DNA from: Microbacterium azadirachtae
GTDB taxonomy: Bacteria; Actinomycetota; Actinomycetes; Actinomycetales; Microbacteriaceae
Assembly: GCF_000956505.1 (NCBI RefSeq)
Contig: NZ_JYIX01000040.1
Location: 248,001-312,000 of the forward strand
DNA length: 64,000 nt
Direction: 5' to 3'
Shown here: piece after piece, positions 35,502 to 44,658 of the stretch
How the letters are laid out: the number at the start of each line of letters is the position of its first letter
Position numbering within the stretch: position 1 is the stretch's first letter
Made by a program: the position numbers and the translations under genes
The notes under the pieces: generated by a model
Seen by the model: the letters and a program-made list of their open reading frames with translations, nothing else
What the model was told of the DNA's origin: nothing
The model's database searches: none

Positions 35502-36250
35502 GCGCCTCCCCCCAGGATCTGCTCCGCGAAGCCGAGACGCGCCTCGAGCGTCTCACCGCCGACGCGCAGAACGGCGCGCTGGACGCCGCGATCGACCTGC
35601 TCGTCACCGCGTTGCGCGACGGCGGAGTCATCCAGGCGTTCGGCACGGGTCACTCCGAGGCGTTCGCGATGGAGATCGCAGGACGCGCCGGCGGGCTCAT
35701 CCCGACCAACCGCATCGCGCTGCGCGACATCGTGCTGCACGGCGAGCGCCCGGCCGACGTGCTGACCGGATCCCTCGAGCGCGAGCCCTGGGTGGTCGAC
35801 GAGCTCATGGCCGTCTCCCCCGTGACCGAGAACGACGTCTTCGTGATCGCCTCGAACTCGGGCGTGAACGGATCCATCGTCGGCGTGGCCCTGTGGGCGA
35901 AGGAGCACGGCCACAAGGTCATCGCGGTGACCAGCCTCGAGCACACCGCCCGCGTCGAGCCCAAGCACCCGAGCGGCAAGCGTCTCAGCGAGATCGCCGA
36001 CGTCGTGATCGACAACCTCGCCCCCTACGGCGACTCCACCCTGCAGGTCACCGAGACCATCTCCGCGGGCGCGATCTCCTCGATCACCGCCGCGTTCATC
36101 GCCCAGCTCCTCACGCTCGGCGTGGCCCGCACTCTCGCCGAGGCCGGCGAGGTGCCGCCGATGTACATCTCCGCGAACATCCCCGGCGGCGACGAGCACA
36201 ATGCGGCTCTCGAAGCCCGCTATCTCGATCGGCTCCGCCGCGGCGCCTGA
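35498..36250 (+). CDS. SIS-domain sugar isomerase family protein (UPF0309 type)
   Basis: A 250-residue protein with one SIS domain. GGVIQAFGTGHSEAFAMEIAGRAGG is the phosphosugar-binding loop, followed by DVFVIASNSGVNGSIVGVALWAKEHGHKVIAVTS. It resembles sugar isomerase-domain proteins regularly found beside NgcE-type transporters. The likely ligand is an amino-sugar phosphate; the reaction is unproven. ATG follows AAGGAG and overlaps the regulator stop (ATGA). Confidence 0.87.
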   Translation: MSASPQDLLREAETRLERLTADAQNGALDAAIDLLVTALRDGGVIQAFGTGHSEAFAMEIAGRAGGLIPTNRIALRDIVLHGERPADVLTGSLEREPWVVDELMAVSPVTENDVFVIASNSGVNGSIVGVALWAKEHGHKVIAVTSLEHTARVEPKHPSGKRLSEIADVVIDNLAPYGDSTLQVTETISAGAISSITAAFIAQLLTLGVARTLAEAGEVPPMYISANIPGGDEHNAALEARYLDRLRRGA

Positions 36251-36305
36251 GCGCCCCACAGACTCATCCTCTCCCTCACCCCTCACTAAGGAAGGCAAGA
36301 ATCAC

Positions 36306-37724
36306 ATGGAAACCAAAGACGCTTCCATCAGCCGCCGCTCGCTGCTGCGCGGTGCGGCGCTCGCGGCGGTCATGGTGCCCCTCGGCGTCAGCCTGGCGTC
36401 CTGCGCTGCCCCGGGCGGCGGCTCGGGCGGCGGTGCCGCCGGCGGCACGAAGTCGGCCGACAACCCGTTCGGCGTGGCTGCGAACTCCAAGGTCGACGCC
36501 GTGATCTTCGACGGCGGCTACGGCGTGGACTACGTCGAGAACTCCGGCAAGATCCTGGCGGCGAACAAGAAGCTGGACGGCGTGACCGTCAAGGTCTCGT
36601 CCTCCACCAAGATCGCGCAGGAGCTGCAGCCGCGGTTCGTCGGCGGCAACCCGCCGGACCTCATCGACAACTCGGGCGCGAACTCGATCGGTTGGAACAC
36701 GATCCTCGACCAGCTCGAGACGCTCGACGAGGTCCTGGACTCGAACAACCTCGAGGGCACCAAGATCAGCGACACGCTCTACGGCGGCGTCAAGGATCCG
36801 GGTACCTTCGACGGCAAGTTCAAGGCCCTGAACTACGTCATGACCGTGTACGGCCTGTGGTACTCCTCGTCCCTCTTCGAGGCGAACGGTTTCACCGTCC
36901 CGAAGAGCTGGGAGGACCTGCCAGCCCTCGGCGAGGCGGCCAAGGCGAAGGGCAAGTTCCTGTTCCTCTGGGGCAAGGAGGCGGCGACGTACTACCAGAC
37001 GCTCGTCATCGACTCCGCGGTCATCCAGTCGGGCGACGACGTCCGCCTCCCGCTGGAGAACCTCGACCCGAAGGCGTGGTCGCACCCGACGCTGCAGAGC
37101 ATCCTGAAGATCCTGTACGACCTGATCCAGGCCGGCTACATGAAGCCGGGCGGCGCAGGAACGCAGTTCACGCAGGCGCAGTCGCAGTGGAGCCTCGACC
37201 AGGCCGCTCTGCTCTACCCCTCTGGCTCGTGGATCGAGAACGAGATGAAGAAGCAGACGGCGCCCGACTTCAAGATGATGGGCATCCCGGAGCTCCCCCT
37301 GGACGGCAAGCAGACCACCCCGGCGGGCTTCATGCGCGCCGAGGCCGGCGAGCCGTTCATCGTCCCGACCAAGGCCAAGAACCCGGCCGGCGGCAAGGAG
37401 CTCCTGCGCACCATGCTGTCGAAGGAGTCGGCGACCTGGTTCGCGAAGAACAAGCTGGCTCCGACGATCGTCAAGGGCACCGTTCCTGCTGACGGCTTCG
37501 GCTCGACCGCTCTGCAGTCGCAGTCGAAGATGCTGGACGCGGCGGGCGACAACGTCTTCACGATCAAGTCGACCAACCTGTACGGCATGAACTCCGACCA
37601 GCTGCCCATCTGGAACACCTTCCTCGCGGGTGGCATGACGGTCGACGAGATCACCAAGCAGCTGCAGGCGCTGGTCGACAAGGTGAAGAACGACTCCTCT
37701 GTCACGAAGATCGAGATCAAGTAA
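36306..37724 (+). CDS. ngcE: NgcE-type N-acetylglucosamine/diacetylchitobiose-binding lipoprotein
   Basis: A 472-residue extracellular solute-binding protein. A twin-arginine type signal (SRRSLLRGAALAAVMVPLG, Arg10-Arg11) is followed by the lipobox LASC with Cys33, so it is probably a Tat-exported lipoprotein. After the Gly-rich linker, KSADNPFGV and VIFDGGYGVDY, then LQPRFVGGNPPDLIDNSGA, match the NgcE family known from Streptomyces. ATG follows AAGGAAGG. It is 55 bp downstream of the SIS gene and overlaps the first permease by one base. Confidence 0.9.
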   Translation: METKDASISRRSLLRGAALAAVMVPLGVSLASCAAPGGGSGGGAAGGTKSADNPFGVAANSKVDAVIFDGGYGVDYVENSGKILAANKKLDGVTVKVSSSTKIAQELQPRFVGGNPPDLIDNSGANSIGWNTILDQLETLDEVLDSNNLEGTKISDTLYGGVKDPGTFDGKFKALNYVMTVYGLWYSSSLFEANGFTVPKSWEDLPALGEAAKAKGKFLFLWGKEAATYYQTLVIDSAVIQSGDDVRLPLENLDPKAWSHPTLQSILKILYDLIQAGYMKPGGAGTQFTQAQSQWSLDQAALLYPSGSWIENEMKKQTAPDFKMMGIPELPLDGKQTTPAGFMRAEAGEPFIVPTKAKNPAGGKELLRTMLSKESATWFAKNKLAPTIVKGTVPADGFGSTALQSQSKMLDAAGDNVFTIKSTNLYGMNSDQLPIWNTFLAGGMTVDEITKQLQALVDKVKNDSSVTKIEIK

Positions 37725-38746
37725 TGTCACTCAGCAGTCCGGGTCTCGACAGTGCGCTGGACACTGCCGCCGTGACTGCTGCTCGTGCGGGGCGCCGCAA
37801 GGCGCCCCGCCTCGGGCAGCGTCGCCTGACCTTCGATTACGTGTCCTTCCTGCTGGTCTTCCTCGGGCTGCCGCTGGTGATCTTCCTGGTCTTCGTGATC
37901 TCGCCGTTCATCCAGGCGGTGTACTACTCGATGACGAACTGGACGGGCTTCTCCCCGAACATGCAGTTCGTCGGCCTGCAGAACTTCGTCAAGCTCTTCC
38001 AGGATTCGACGTTCCTGCAGGCGATGGGGAACAACATCCTGCTCGCCATCGTGGTCCCGCTCATCACGATCGTGATCGCCCTGATCTTCGCGAGCATGAT
38101 CACGGTCGGCGGCCCGAGCCACGGCAACGTCCGCGGACTCAAGGGATCCAGCTTCTACCGCGTCGTGTCGTTCTTCCCCTACGTCATCCCCGCGATCGTC
38201 ATCGCGATCCTGTGGTCGATGATCTACTCGCCCACGGGTCTGCTGAACGGCGCCCTCGGCGTGCTCGGCATCGACAACAAGCAATGGGCCTGGCTCGGGG
38301 AGCAGAGCACGGCCATGGGCGCCACCATCTTCGTGATCGTCTGGAGCATGGTCGGCTTCTACATGATCCTCTTCATCGCGGCGATCAAGGGCATCCCGGG
38401 CGAGACCCTCGAGGCCGCCCGCATCGATGGCGCCGGTCGCTTCCGCACCGTCACCTCGATCGTGCTGCCCCAGATCCGCGACAACGTGCAGACCGCCTAC
38501 GTCTACCTGGGGATCATGGCGCTGGACGCCTTCGTGTACATGGCAGGCCTGAACTCGACGGGCGGCCCCTCGAACAGCACGCTGGTCATGAGCCAGTACC
38601 TGTTCCGCACGGCATTCGAGAAAGGCCAGTTCGGCCTGGCGACCGCGATGGGAGTCGTGCTCGCGATCATCACACTGCTGTTCGCCGCGCTCGTGATCGG
38701 CGTGTTCCGCCTGATCGGCGGCAAGGATGAAGGAGGTCGCTCGTGA
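37724..38746 (+). CDS. ngcF: Sugar ABC transporter permease (NgcF type)
   Basis: A 340-residue inner-membrane permease of the MalF/UgpA type with about six helices. The cytoplasmic EAA loop that contacts the ATPase reads ETLEAARIDGAGRFRTVTSIVLPQI. The ATG overlaps the ngcE stop (TAATG) and the stop overlaps the next permease, so all three are coupled. No ATP-binding subunit follows; in Streptomyces such transporters use the shared MsiK ATPase. Confidence 0.9.
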   Translation: MSLSSPGLDSALDTAAVTAARAGRRKAPRLGQRRLTFDYVSFLLVFLGLPLVIFLVFVISPFIQAVYYSMTNWTGFSPNMQFVGLQNFVKLFQDSTFLQAMGNNILLAIVVPLITIVIALIFASMITVGGPSHGNVRGLKGSSFYRVVSFFPYVIPAIVIAILWSMIYSPTGLLNGALGVLGIDNKQWAWLGEQSTAMGATIFVIVWSMVGFYMILFIAAIKGIPGETLEAARIDGAGRFRTVTSIVLPQIRDNVQTAYVYLGIMALDAFVYMAGLNSTGGPSNSTLVMSQYLFRTAFEKGQFGLATAMGVVLAIITLLFAALVIGVFRLIGGKDEGGRS

Positions 38747-39651
38747 GTACCGACACGCGCGCCGCGATCACGATCGACCGGCGCAAGGGCTCCGGCCCCA
38801 CAACGCGCACCACGAAGTCGACCGGCAGCGACAAGGTGGTCGGCGGGATCTCCCACGTGGTCCTCGCTCTCTGGGCGATCGTCGTCATCCTGCCGATGCT
38901 GTGGACCCTGCTCGGCTCGTTCAAGACGACCACGGAGATCTTCAAGTCGCCGTTCGGCCTGCCTGCCGATTGGAACTTCAACAACTACGTCAGCGCCTGG
39001 GTCGACAACAACTTCGGCGGCATGTTCGTGAACACGATCATCGTCGTCGGCTGCGCGCTGATCCTGGTGATGGTGCTCGGGGCCATGTGCGCCTACGTGC
39101 TGGCACGGTTCCAGATCCCCGGCGGCAGGGTCGTCTACTACCTCATGCTCGCGGGTCTGACGTTCCCGCCGTTCCTCGCGATCGTCCCGCTGTTCTTCAT
39201 CCTTCAGAGCATGCAGTTGCTGAACACGCTGCCGGGTCTGATCATCACGTACGTCGCGTTCGCGCTGCCGTTCACGGTGTTCTTCCTGTTCTCGTTCTTC
39301 AAGTCGCTGCCCTATGAGATCCAGGAGGCCGCCTACGTCGACGGCGCCAGCGAATGGCGCACGTTCTTCCAGGTGATGCTCCCGATGGCCAGGCCCGGCA
39401 TGGCGGCCGTCGCGATCATGAACTTCCTCGGCCTCTGGAACCAGTTCATCCTCCCGATCTCCCTCAACACGAACAAGGACAACTACGTGCTCTCGCAGGG
39501 CATGGCGTCCTACGCGTCGTCGGCAGGCTACGCGCTCGACTTCGGCCAGATGTTCGCCGCCGTGATGATCACGATCATCCCGGTGCTGATCGTCTACGTC
39601 CTCTTCCAGCGTCAGCTGCAGGGATCCGTCTCGCAGGGCACCTCGAAGTAG
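38743..39651 (+). CDS. ngcG: Sugar ABC transporter permease (NgcG type)
   Basis: A 302-residue MalG-type permease with six helices; EAA loop EIQEAAYVDGASEWRTFFQVMLPMARPG. The GTG start overlaps the ngcF stop by four bases, preceded by AAGGAGGTCGCTC, an excellent site. Last gene of the unit, followed 18 bp later by a 36-bp palindromic terminator. Confidence 0.9.
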   Translation: MSTDTRAAITIDRRKGSGPTTRTTKSTGSDKVVGGISHVVLALWAIVVILPMLWTLLGSFKTTTEIFKSPFGLPADWNFNNYVSAWVDNNFGGMFVNTIIVVGCALILVMVLGAMCAYVLARFQIPGGRVVYYLMLAGLTFPPFLAIVPLFFILQSMQLLNTLPGLIITYVAFALPFTVFFLFSFFKSLPYEIQEAAYVDGASEWRTFFQVMLPMARPGMAAVAIMNFLGLWNQFILPISLNTNKDNYVLSQGMASYASSAGYALDFGQMFAAVMITIIPVLIVYVLFQRQLQGSVSQGTSK

Positions 39652-39669
39652 GTACCCCGCAACACCCCG

Positions 39670-39705
39670 AAGGGGCCGTCCTGTAGATCTACAGGACGGC
39701 CCCTT
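39670..39705. terminator. 36-bp perfect palindrome between convergent ngcG and oxidoreductase genes
   Basis: Positions 39670-39687 and 39688-39705 are exact reverse complements, with AGATCT at the centre. It lies 18 bp past ngcG and 16 bp past the opposing gene, so it should stop transcription from both sides. Confidence 0.85.
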
Positions 39706-39721
39706 CTCGCGTCGCCGAGGG

Positions 39722-40927
39722 TCAGCGCCTCGTCGGCTGATGCGCCACGAAGTACTGCCGCATCTCCTCCGGTACGACGGGGATCTGCTGCGGGCGGGAG
39801 CCGGAGCGGATCGAGAGGGCGCCGGCCACTCCGGCCGCGACCGCGTCGCGAGCTGCGAGCGGGTTCGTGTCGGTCGGCCTGCCGGACCGGACGAACTCGA
39901 CGAACTCGCCGACGGTGAGCGGGTCCGCTCCCCCGTGCCCGCCGTCCCCTCCGTCCTCGATCGGATAGCGGACATGCCCCCTCTCGAGGTAGTCGCTGCG
40001 CGCGTTCCAGAGGCGGATCTCTCCGCCCGTGCCATCGTCGAAGTTCTCGATCCGCCCCTCGGTGCCGATGATCGTGTAGTTGCGCCAGTAGTCCGGCGTG
40101 AAGTGGCACTGCTGATAGCTCATCAGCACGCCGGAATCCGTGCGCATCATGATCATCGAGATGTCCTCGACGTCGATCACGGGGTTCAGGTCCTGCTGCG
40201 CGAGAGGCGGCCAGTTGTCCATCGCGAACCAGTCGCCCATGCGCCGGTCCGAGTTGTCGCGACGGGACTCCACCTGCCCGTAGACGGCGAGGTCGCCCAC
40301 GCCGACCACGGTCCGTGAGGAGGTGCCGGCGAGCCAGTGCATCACGTCGATGTCGTGCGCGCCCTTCTGAAGCAGCAGGCTCATCGACTTGTCCCGCTCG
40401 GCGTGCCAGTCCTTGAAGTAGTAGTCGCCGCCATGGCCGACGAAGTGGCGGCACCAGATCGCCTTGACCTCGCCGATCTCGCCGCGGTCGATGACGTCCT
40501 TCATCATCCGCACCACCTGCATGTGCCGCATGTTGTGCCCGACGTAGAGCTTCGAGCCTGTGCGGTAGGCGGTCTCGAGGATCCGGTCCGCGTCCTCGAT
40601 CGAGATCGCGAGCGGCTTCTCCAGGTAGACGGGAACGCCTCCTTCGAGGAGCTCGACCGCGATGTCGGCATGGGTGAAGTCCGGCGTCGTGACGAAGGCT
40701 CCGTCGACCACCACGTCCGAGGCGAGCAGTTCGGAGACGGAGGCGAACACCGGGATGTCCCCGAAGAGACGCGCGGCCCGCTCGTGCGTCTGCGGCGCGG
40801 GATCCACCGCCGCGACGACCCTGCCGCCGGCGGCCGCGACGTGCAGCGCCACGCCCGCACGGGCGCCGACGCCGATCACCGCGGCACGGAACTCCTCGCT
40901 CTGCGGGGTCTGGTCGTGTTCTCTCAT
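39722..40927 (-). CDS. Gfo/Idh/MocA family oxidoreductase
   Basis: A 401-residue NAD(P)-dependent enzyme. The N-terminal Rossmann fold (RAAVIGVGARAGVALHVAAAG) lacks the exact GxGxxG spacing (GVGARAG) but keeps the Gly positions. The family EKP motif is VYLEKPLAIS, and the second-domain block HDIDVMHWLAGT provides the likely catalytic His/Asp. It probably oxidises or epimerises a sugar released by the neighbouring hydrolases. ATG at 40927 follows AAAGGAACGAC. Last gene of the minus-strand glycan locus; the frame beyond this ATG is a shadow. Confidence 0.88.
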   Translation of the reverse strand: MREHDQTPQSEEFRAAVIGVGARAGVALHVAAAGGRVVAAVDPAPQTHERAARLFGDIPVFASVSELLASDVVVDGAFVTTPDFTHADIAVELLEGGVPVYLEKPLAISIEDADRILETAYRTGSKLYVGHNMRHMQVVRMMKDVIDRGEIGEVKAIWCRHFVGHGGDYYFKDWHAERDKSMSLLLQKGAHDIDVMHWLAGTSSRTVVGVGDLAVYGQVESRRDNSDRRMGDWFAMDNWPPLAQQDLNPVIDVEDISMIMMRTDSGVLMSYQQCHFTPDYWRNYTIIGTEGRIENFDDGTGGEIRLWNARSDYLERGHVRYPIEDGGDGGHGGADPLTVGEFVEFVRSGRPTDTNPLAARDAVAAGVAGALSIRSGSRPQQIPVVPEEMRQYFVAHQPTRR

Positions 40928-40998
40928 GTCGTTCCTTTCTGGTCGGTCGTGGCGAGGCCGGACCGGGGAGATCCCGGTCCGGCCTGTTGCGACGGGCG

Positions 40999-43164
40999 CT
41001 AGCGCACGGTCAGCGTCACGTACTGCGAGGCGTCGCCCGGCGCCTGCTGCTCGAGCCGCATGCGCTCGTTCACGTACTGCAGGGCGAGGCCGCTGTTGCG
41101 GTTGACCAGGCGGTATGTGGTGGAGCCGTCGAGCGAGGTGCCGTCGGTCGCGACGCGCTGCAGGTACCACTGGTCGCTGCCGCCCGGCGTGCCGAGGCCC
41201 GCCGAGGTCAGCGGCTGGGCGTCGGCCTGCGGAGTCCCGACGGCCACGACCGCGTCGACCGCGCGCTGCGCGTCGGGCGCGGAGCCCGTCACCTGCAGGT
41301 CCTTGCCGGTTGCGGCATCCACGAGACGGTAGAAGCCGCTGTTCTCGCCGCTGCTCCCGCGGACGTCCTTCACGGGCGCGAGCCTCCAGGTCGAGACCCC
41401 GGTCGCCGCCCCGTTGCCGCCGTCCAGTCCAGGACCGCGGTTCGCCGCCACGGCCTTGCCGCCGACCCGCAGCACGTAGGCCGCGTCGGCGCTCACCGCG
41501 TCCCCCGCCGTGTCGCGCGGCGCGTACTCGGTGCTCACCGCCGCCGATCCGTCTCCGGCGGTCTGCGCGATGTCGACGACCTTCCCGTTCAGATCCGAGA
41601 TCGTCAGGAACGAACGGCCCGTCACGTTCTGGTTCGTCAGGCTGCCGTTGTCGAGCGAGGTGAGATAGCCGCCGTTGGATCCGGCGGGCATGAGCCCCAC
41701 GACCTTCCACGAGTTCGGATCTCCGAGGTCGGCGGTCTCGTAGACGTTGCCGTCGTAGCCGACGATGCGGTAGAGCCCCGAGAACGCGTTGTACGAGATG
41801 GCCGACTCGTTGTTCGCCGACGGCAGGTACAGGTGGTTCGAGACCGGATCCTTGTAGTAGGCGCTGTTGGTGATGAGGTCGACCGTCTGCGCGGCCCCGG
41901 TGCCGGGGTCCGTCTGGGTGACGTAGATGCCGCCCGTGACGACCTTGACGCCGTTCTCGTACTTGTCATCGACCGCCTTGAGCGTCATGTCCTGCCCGGT
42001 CACCGGGTCGCGGTACGACACGGTGCGATCGGGCGCCGACTGACCTGTGGCGTTGTCGACGATCGTGTGCGCCAGGGTGTTCGCGGTGTAGGTGCCGCCA
42101 GACGCGTCGGCGAAGACGATCAGGTGGTCTGCACCCACCTTGGCCGCCTGATACGACGCCGAGGCGGTGTCGCCGGAGCCCCTCCAGGCGATGAGATCGG
42201 TCGCCGGGTCGTAGGACACGTTCAGTCCGCCGATGGAGTTGACGTTGCCGTCGATGCCGCCGATGCCGGGCTGCGACCACGCGCCGTCGTACCACTTCTG
42301 CCAGGTGCCGCTGGCCATGCCGCCGCTGATCGGCGCGCGCGCCATCTCGGTCCAGCTGGCCAGGGTCGAGGACGCCGGCTTCTTGTAGATCTTCACGTTG
42401 TACGTGATGTAGAAGTAGCCGGTCGAGTAGTCGATGAACAGCCGGCAGCCGGAGTTCCCGAAGGGATACGACTGGCCCGGTGACGCGGTGTCGTCGATGA
42501 CCTGGTCGTCGTCCCAGGCCGAGGTGAGCGCGGGCCCCGCGTACTGCCAGGTGCCGCCCTCGTCCGTGGACGTCGCAAGCAGGATCCGGTTGTTGTGATG
42601 CCCCGTCGAGACCTTGTCGGCGATCGTGGCGTTCGCCCCCTTGGTCTGCCAGGGGTCGAACTGGAACTCGTCGTTGAGCAGGGCGTGCCAGGTGCCCTGC
42701 GGATCCACCCACACGCCGATCACGTCGCAGTGGTCGTCCTGCTGCGGCGACGGGATCGGGAAGGCGGGATCCTTGTCCAGCTGATAGCAGATCGTGCCGG
42801 CGTCCGCGTAGTACGCCGGCGCCTGCGCTTTCTGCGTGGTCGTGCCCATGCCCGCGGACACGGCGCCCATGTCGGTGTTGGTGAAGGTGCGCGCCCATGC
42901 GCTCCCCGGGCTCGTGCTGTACGCCGTGAGGGCGTTGGTCCAGTGGAACTGCCCGTCCTTGCCGAGGTAGGCGGATCCGGCGATGTCGCTGGTCAGGCCG
43001 CCCTTGAGCGTCGTGCTGCCGGCCGCGGTGTACTGCGGTGGCGTCGGAGCGGTGTCCGCCTGCGCGGCGGCGGGCAGCGCGAGGGCGAGGACGGCGCCCG
43101 CGGCGAGCGCCGGGGTCAGTCGTCTCCAGCGGGCTTTGCGATCTGCGGTGCGGTGCGGTTTCAT
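40999..43164 (-). CDS. Secreted Asp-box protein with ricin-like C-terminus, putative glycoside hydrolase
   Basis: A 721-residue secreted protein. A signal peptide runs to about residue 36 (ALALPAAAQA, then DTAP). The central 500 residues look like a beta-propeller: one clear Asp-box STDEGGTW (199-206), with WHALLNDEFQFDPW, GCRLFIDYSTGYFYITYNVKIYK and several Trp/Tyr-rich strands. The last 110 residues (FYRLVDAATGKDLQVTG ... YRLVNRNSGLALQYVNERM) resemble a ricin-type carbohydrate-binding trefoil. I cannot assign a glycoside hydrolase family. Its location beside fucosidase and transporter genes suggests it attacks or binds the polymer outside the cell. Alternative: a sialidase-like or non-catalytic lectin. 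Confidence 0.7.
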   Translation of the reverse strand: MKPHRTADRKARWRRLTPALAAGAVLALALPAAAQADTAPTPPQYTAAGSTTLKGGLTSDIAGSAYLGKDGQFHWTNALTAYSTSPGSAWARTFTNTDMGAVSAGMGTTTQKAQAPAYYADAGTICYQLDKDPAFPIPSPQQDDHCDVIGVWVDPQGTWHALLNDEFQFDPWQTKGANATIADKVSTGHHNNRILLATSTDEGGTWQYAGPALTSAWDDDQVIDDTASPGQSYPFGNSGCRLFIDYSTGYFYITYNVKIYKKPASSTLASWTEMARAPISGGMASGTWQKWYDGAWSQPGIGGIDGNVNSIGGLNVSYDPATDLIAWRGSGDTASASYQAAKVGADHLIVFADASGGTYTANTLAHTIVDNATGQSAPDRTVSYRDPVTGQDMTLKAVDDKYENGVKVVTGGIYVTQTDPGTGAAQTVDLITNSAYYKDPVSNHLYLPSANNESAISYNAFSGLYRIVGYDGNVYETADLGDPNSWKVVGLMPAGSNGGYLTSLDNGSLTNQNVTGRSFLTISDLNGKVVDIAQTAGDGSAAVSTEYAPRDTAGDAVSADAAYVLRVGGKAVAANRGPGLDGGNGAATGVSTWRLAPVKDVRGSSGENSGFYRLVDAATGKDLQVTGSAPDAQRAVDAVVAVGTPQADAQPLTSAGLGTPGGSDQWYLQRVATDGTSLDGSTTYRLVNRNSGLALQYVNERMRLEQQAPGDASQYVTLTVR

Positions 43165-43212
43165 GGTGATGCCCTTTCCTATTCCTCTTCGAAGCGGAGG
43201 GTTTGGGTGTGT

Positions 43213-43251
43213 CCTTCCCGTTCCCCACGTCGCAAGCGCGGAACGGGAAGG
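43213..43251 (-). terminator. Hairpin downstream of the fucosidase gene
   Basis: Perfect 12-bp arms (43213-43224 and 43240-43251) with a 15-base loop lie 15 bp past the fucosidase stop and 48 bp before the secreted-protein start. It may partly terminate or stabilise the upstream message. Confidence 0.65.
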
Positions 43252-43266
43252 CGCCCGCTCATGCGA

Positions 43267-44658
43267 TCACACGAGCGCGACGTCCGGGTTGGGCTCGCGC
43301 GGGCCGCTCTCCTGCCCTGCGGGCACGGTCTCGAGGGCGAGCACGGTCGGCATCCCCGTGAAAGCGGAAGCCGGGAGCTGGACGGTGTGGGCGTCCAGCA
43401 CGGTGAAGGGCGTCTCAGCGCCGTCGACGAGCGCGCGCACGGCGCGCAGCGCGAGCCCAGGGGGCAGCGCGATCGTGAGGATCCCGGAGACCGGGATGCG
43501 GGTGACGATCGCGTGCACGACGCCGTCGGATACCTCGGCCGACGCATCCGCTTGCAGAGGGGCCGTGTAGAAGCCCCAGCCCGGGTAGTCCCATCCCGGC
43601 GCGGGACCGCTGTCGTGCACCGCCGCTCCGTTCACCGCCATCCAGGCGCCGACGGCATCGGCCAGAGCCGTCTCGACCGGCGCCAGCGAGCCGTCGCCGC
43701 GCGGCCCGAAGTTCAGCAGGAGGTTGCCGCCGAGGCTCACGGTGTGCGCGAGCTGCTCGACCATCTGCGCCGGGGTCTTCCGTCCTCGTTCGGCCCAGGC
43801 GGAGTCGTGGAATCCCCAGCTCGCCTGGGTGAGGGTGGCGCAGGCCTCCCAGTCGTACACCGAGACCGAACGATCCCACGGTGCCGGGAGACGGCGCTCG
43901 TAGCCGCTCTCGTAGTCGCCCATGAGCGCCCCGTTGGAGTCGAAGTGCCGCGCTCCCCTGTCATCGGCGCGGAGGCGGCTGTTCACGATCGCGCCGGGGA
44001 TCCGCTCCTTGAGCAGCTGCTCGATCTCGTGCGTCCAGCGGCCGTTCGCCTTGACCGATTCGTCCCAGGTGCCGTCGAACCAGAAGCCGCGCGTCTGCGG
44101 ATACCGCTCGGCCAGTTCGAGCAGTTGGTTCGTCGCGAAGTCGAGATAGCGGTCGAACGCGATGCGGTCGTCGTCGGATTCGATCGCGTACCGCCAGTCG
44201 GGGTGATGCCAGTCGAGCACCGAGTAGTAAAGGTGAGTGGCGAGGCCCTCTGCCCGGTACGCGTCGAGGATCTCGCCGAGCACATCGCGCCCCGAAGGCG
44301 TGGCGGCGACGGTGAAGTCCGAGTACGCGCTCGGCCACAGACAGAACCCGTCGTGGTGCTTGGTGGTGACCGTGACGTAGCGCGCCCCCATGCGCCTGGC
44401 CGTGCGGGCCCATTCGGCCGGATCGAACCCGTCGAGCGTGAAGTCCGCGGCGAGCGCGGCCCAGTCCTCCCGGCTCACGTGCGCCGAGTGCATGAGGAAC
44501 TCGGCAGCGAACTCGATCGTGCGGCCCTGCCAGGTGCCCGCCGGGATCGCATACAGTCCCCAGTGCACGAACTGGCCGAATCGATCGGCGCGGAACGCCC
44601 GCATCGTCGGATCCTGTCGGCGGTCGGCGGAGGTCGCGCCGTAGGTGAGCGGGATCAT
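43267..44658 (-). CDS. GH29 alpha-L-fucosidase
   Basis: A 463-residue glycoside hydrolase family 29 enzyme that removes terminal alpha-L-fucose with retention. FGQFVHWGLYAIPAGTW (28-43) and TVTTKHHDGFCLW (96-108) line the active site, and the nucleophile is Asp195 in GFWFDGTWDES. GNLLLNFGPRGDGSL is the usual end of the catalytic barrel, followed by a C-terminal beta domain. There is no signal peptide, so it acts inside the cell on imported oligosaccharides. ATG overlaps the DUF2264 stop (ATGA); the open frame beyond is the shadow of that gene. Confidence 0.92.
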   Translation of the reverse strand: MIPLTYGATSADRRQDPTMRAFRADRFGQFVHWGLYAIPAGTWQGRTIEFAAEFLMHSAHVSREDWAALAADFTLDGFDPAEWARTARRMGARYVTVTTKHHDGFCLWPSAYSDFTVAATPSGRDVLGEILDAYRAEGLATHLYYSVLDWHHPDWRYAIESDDDRIAFDRYLDFATNQLLELAERYPQTRGFWFDGTWDESVKANGRWTHEIEQLLKERIPGAIVNSRLRADDRGARHFDSNGALMGDYESGYERRLPAPWDRSVSVYDWEACATLTQASWGFHDSAWAERGRKTPAQMVEQLAHTVSLGGNLLLNFGPRGDGSLAPVETALADAVGAWMAVNGAAVHDSGPAPGWDYPGWGFYTAPLQADASAEVSDGVVHAIVTRIPVSGILTIALPPGLALRAVRALVDGAETPFTVLDAHTVQLPASAFTGMPTVLALETVPAGQESGPREPNPDVALV

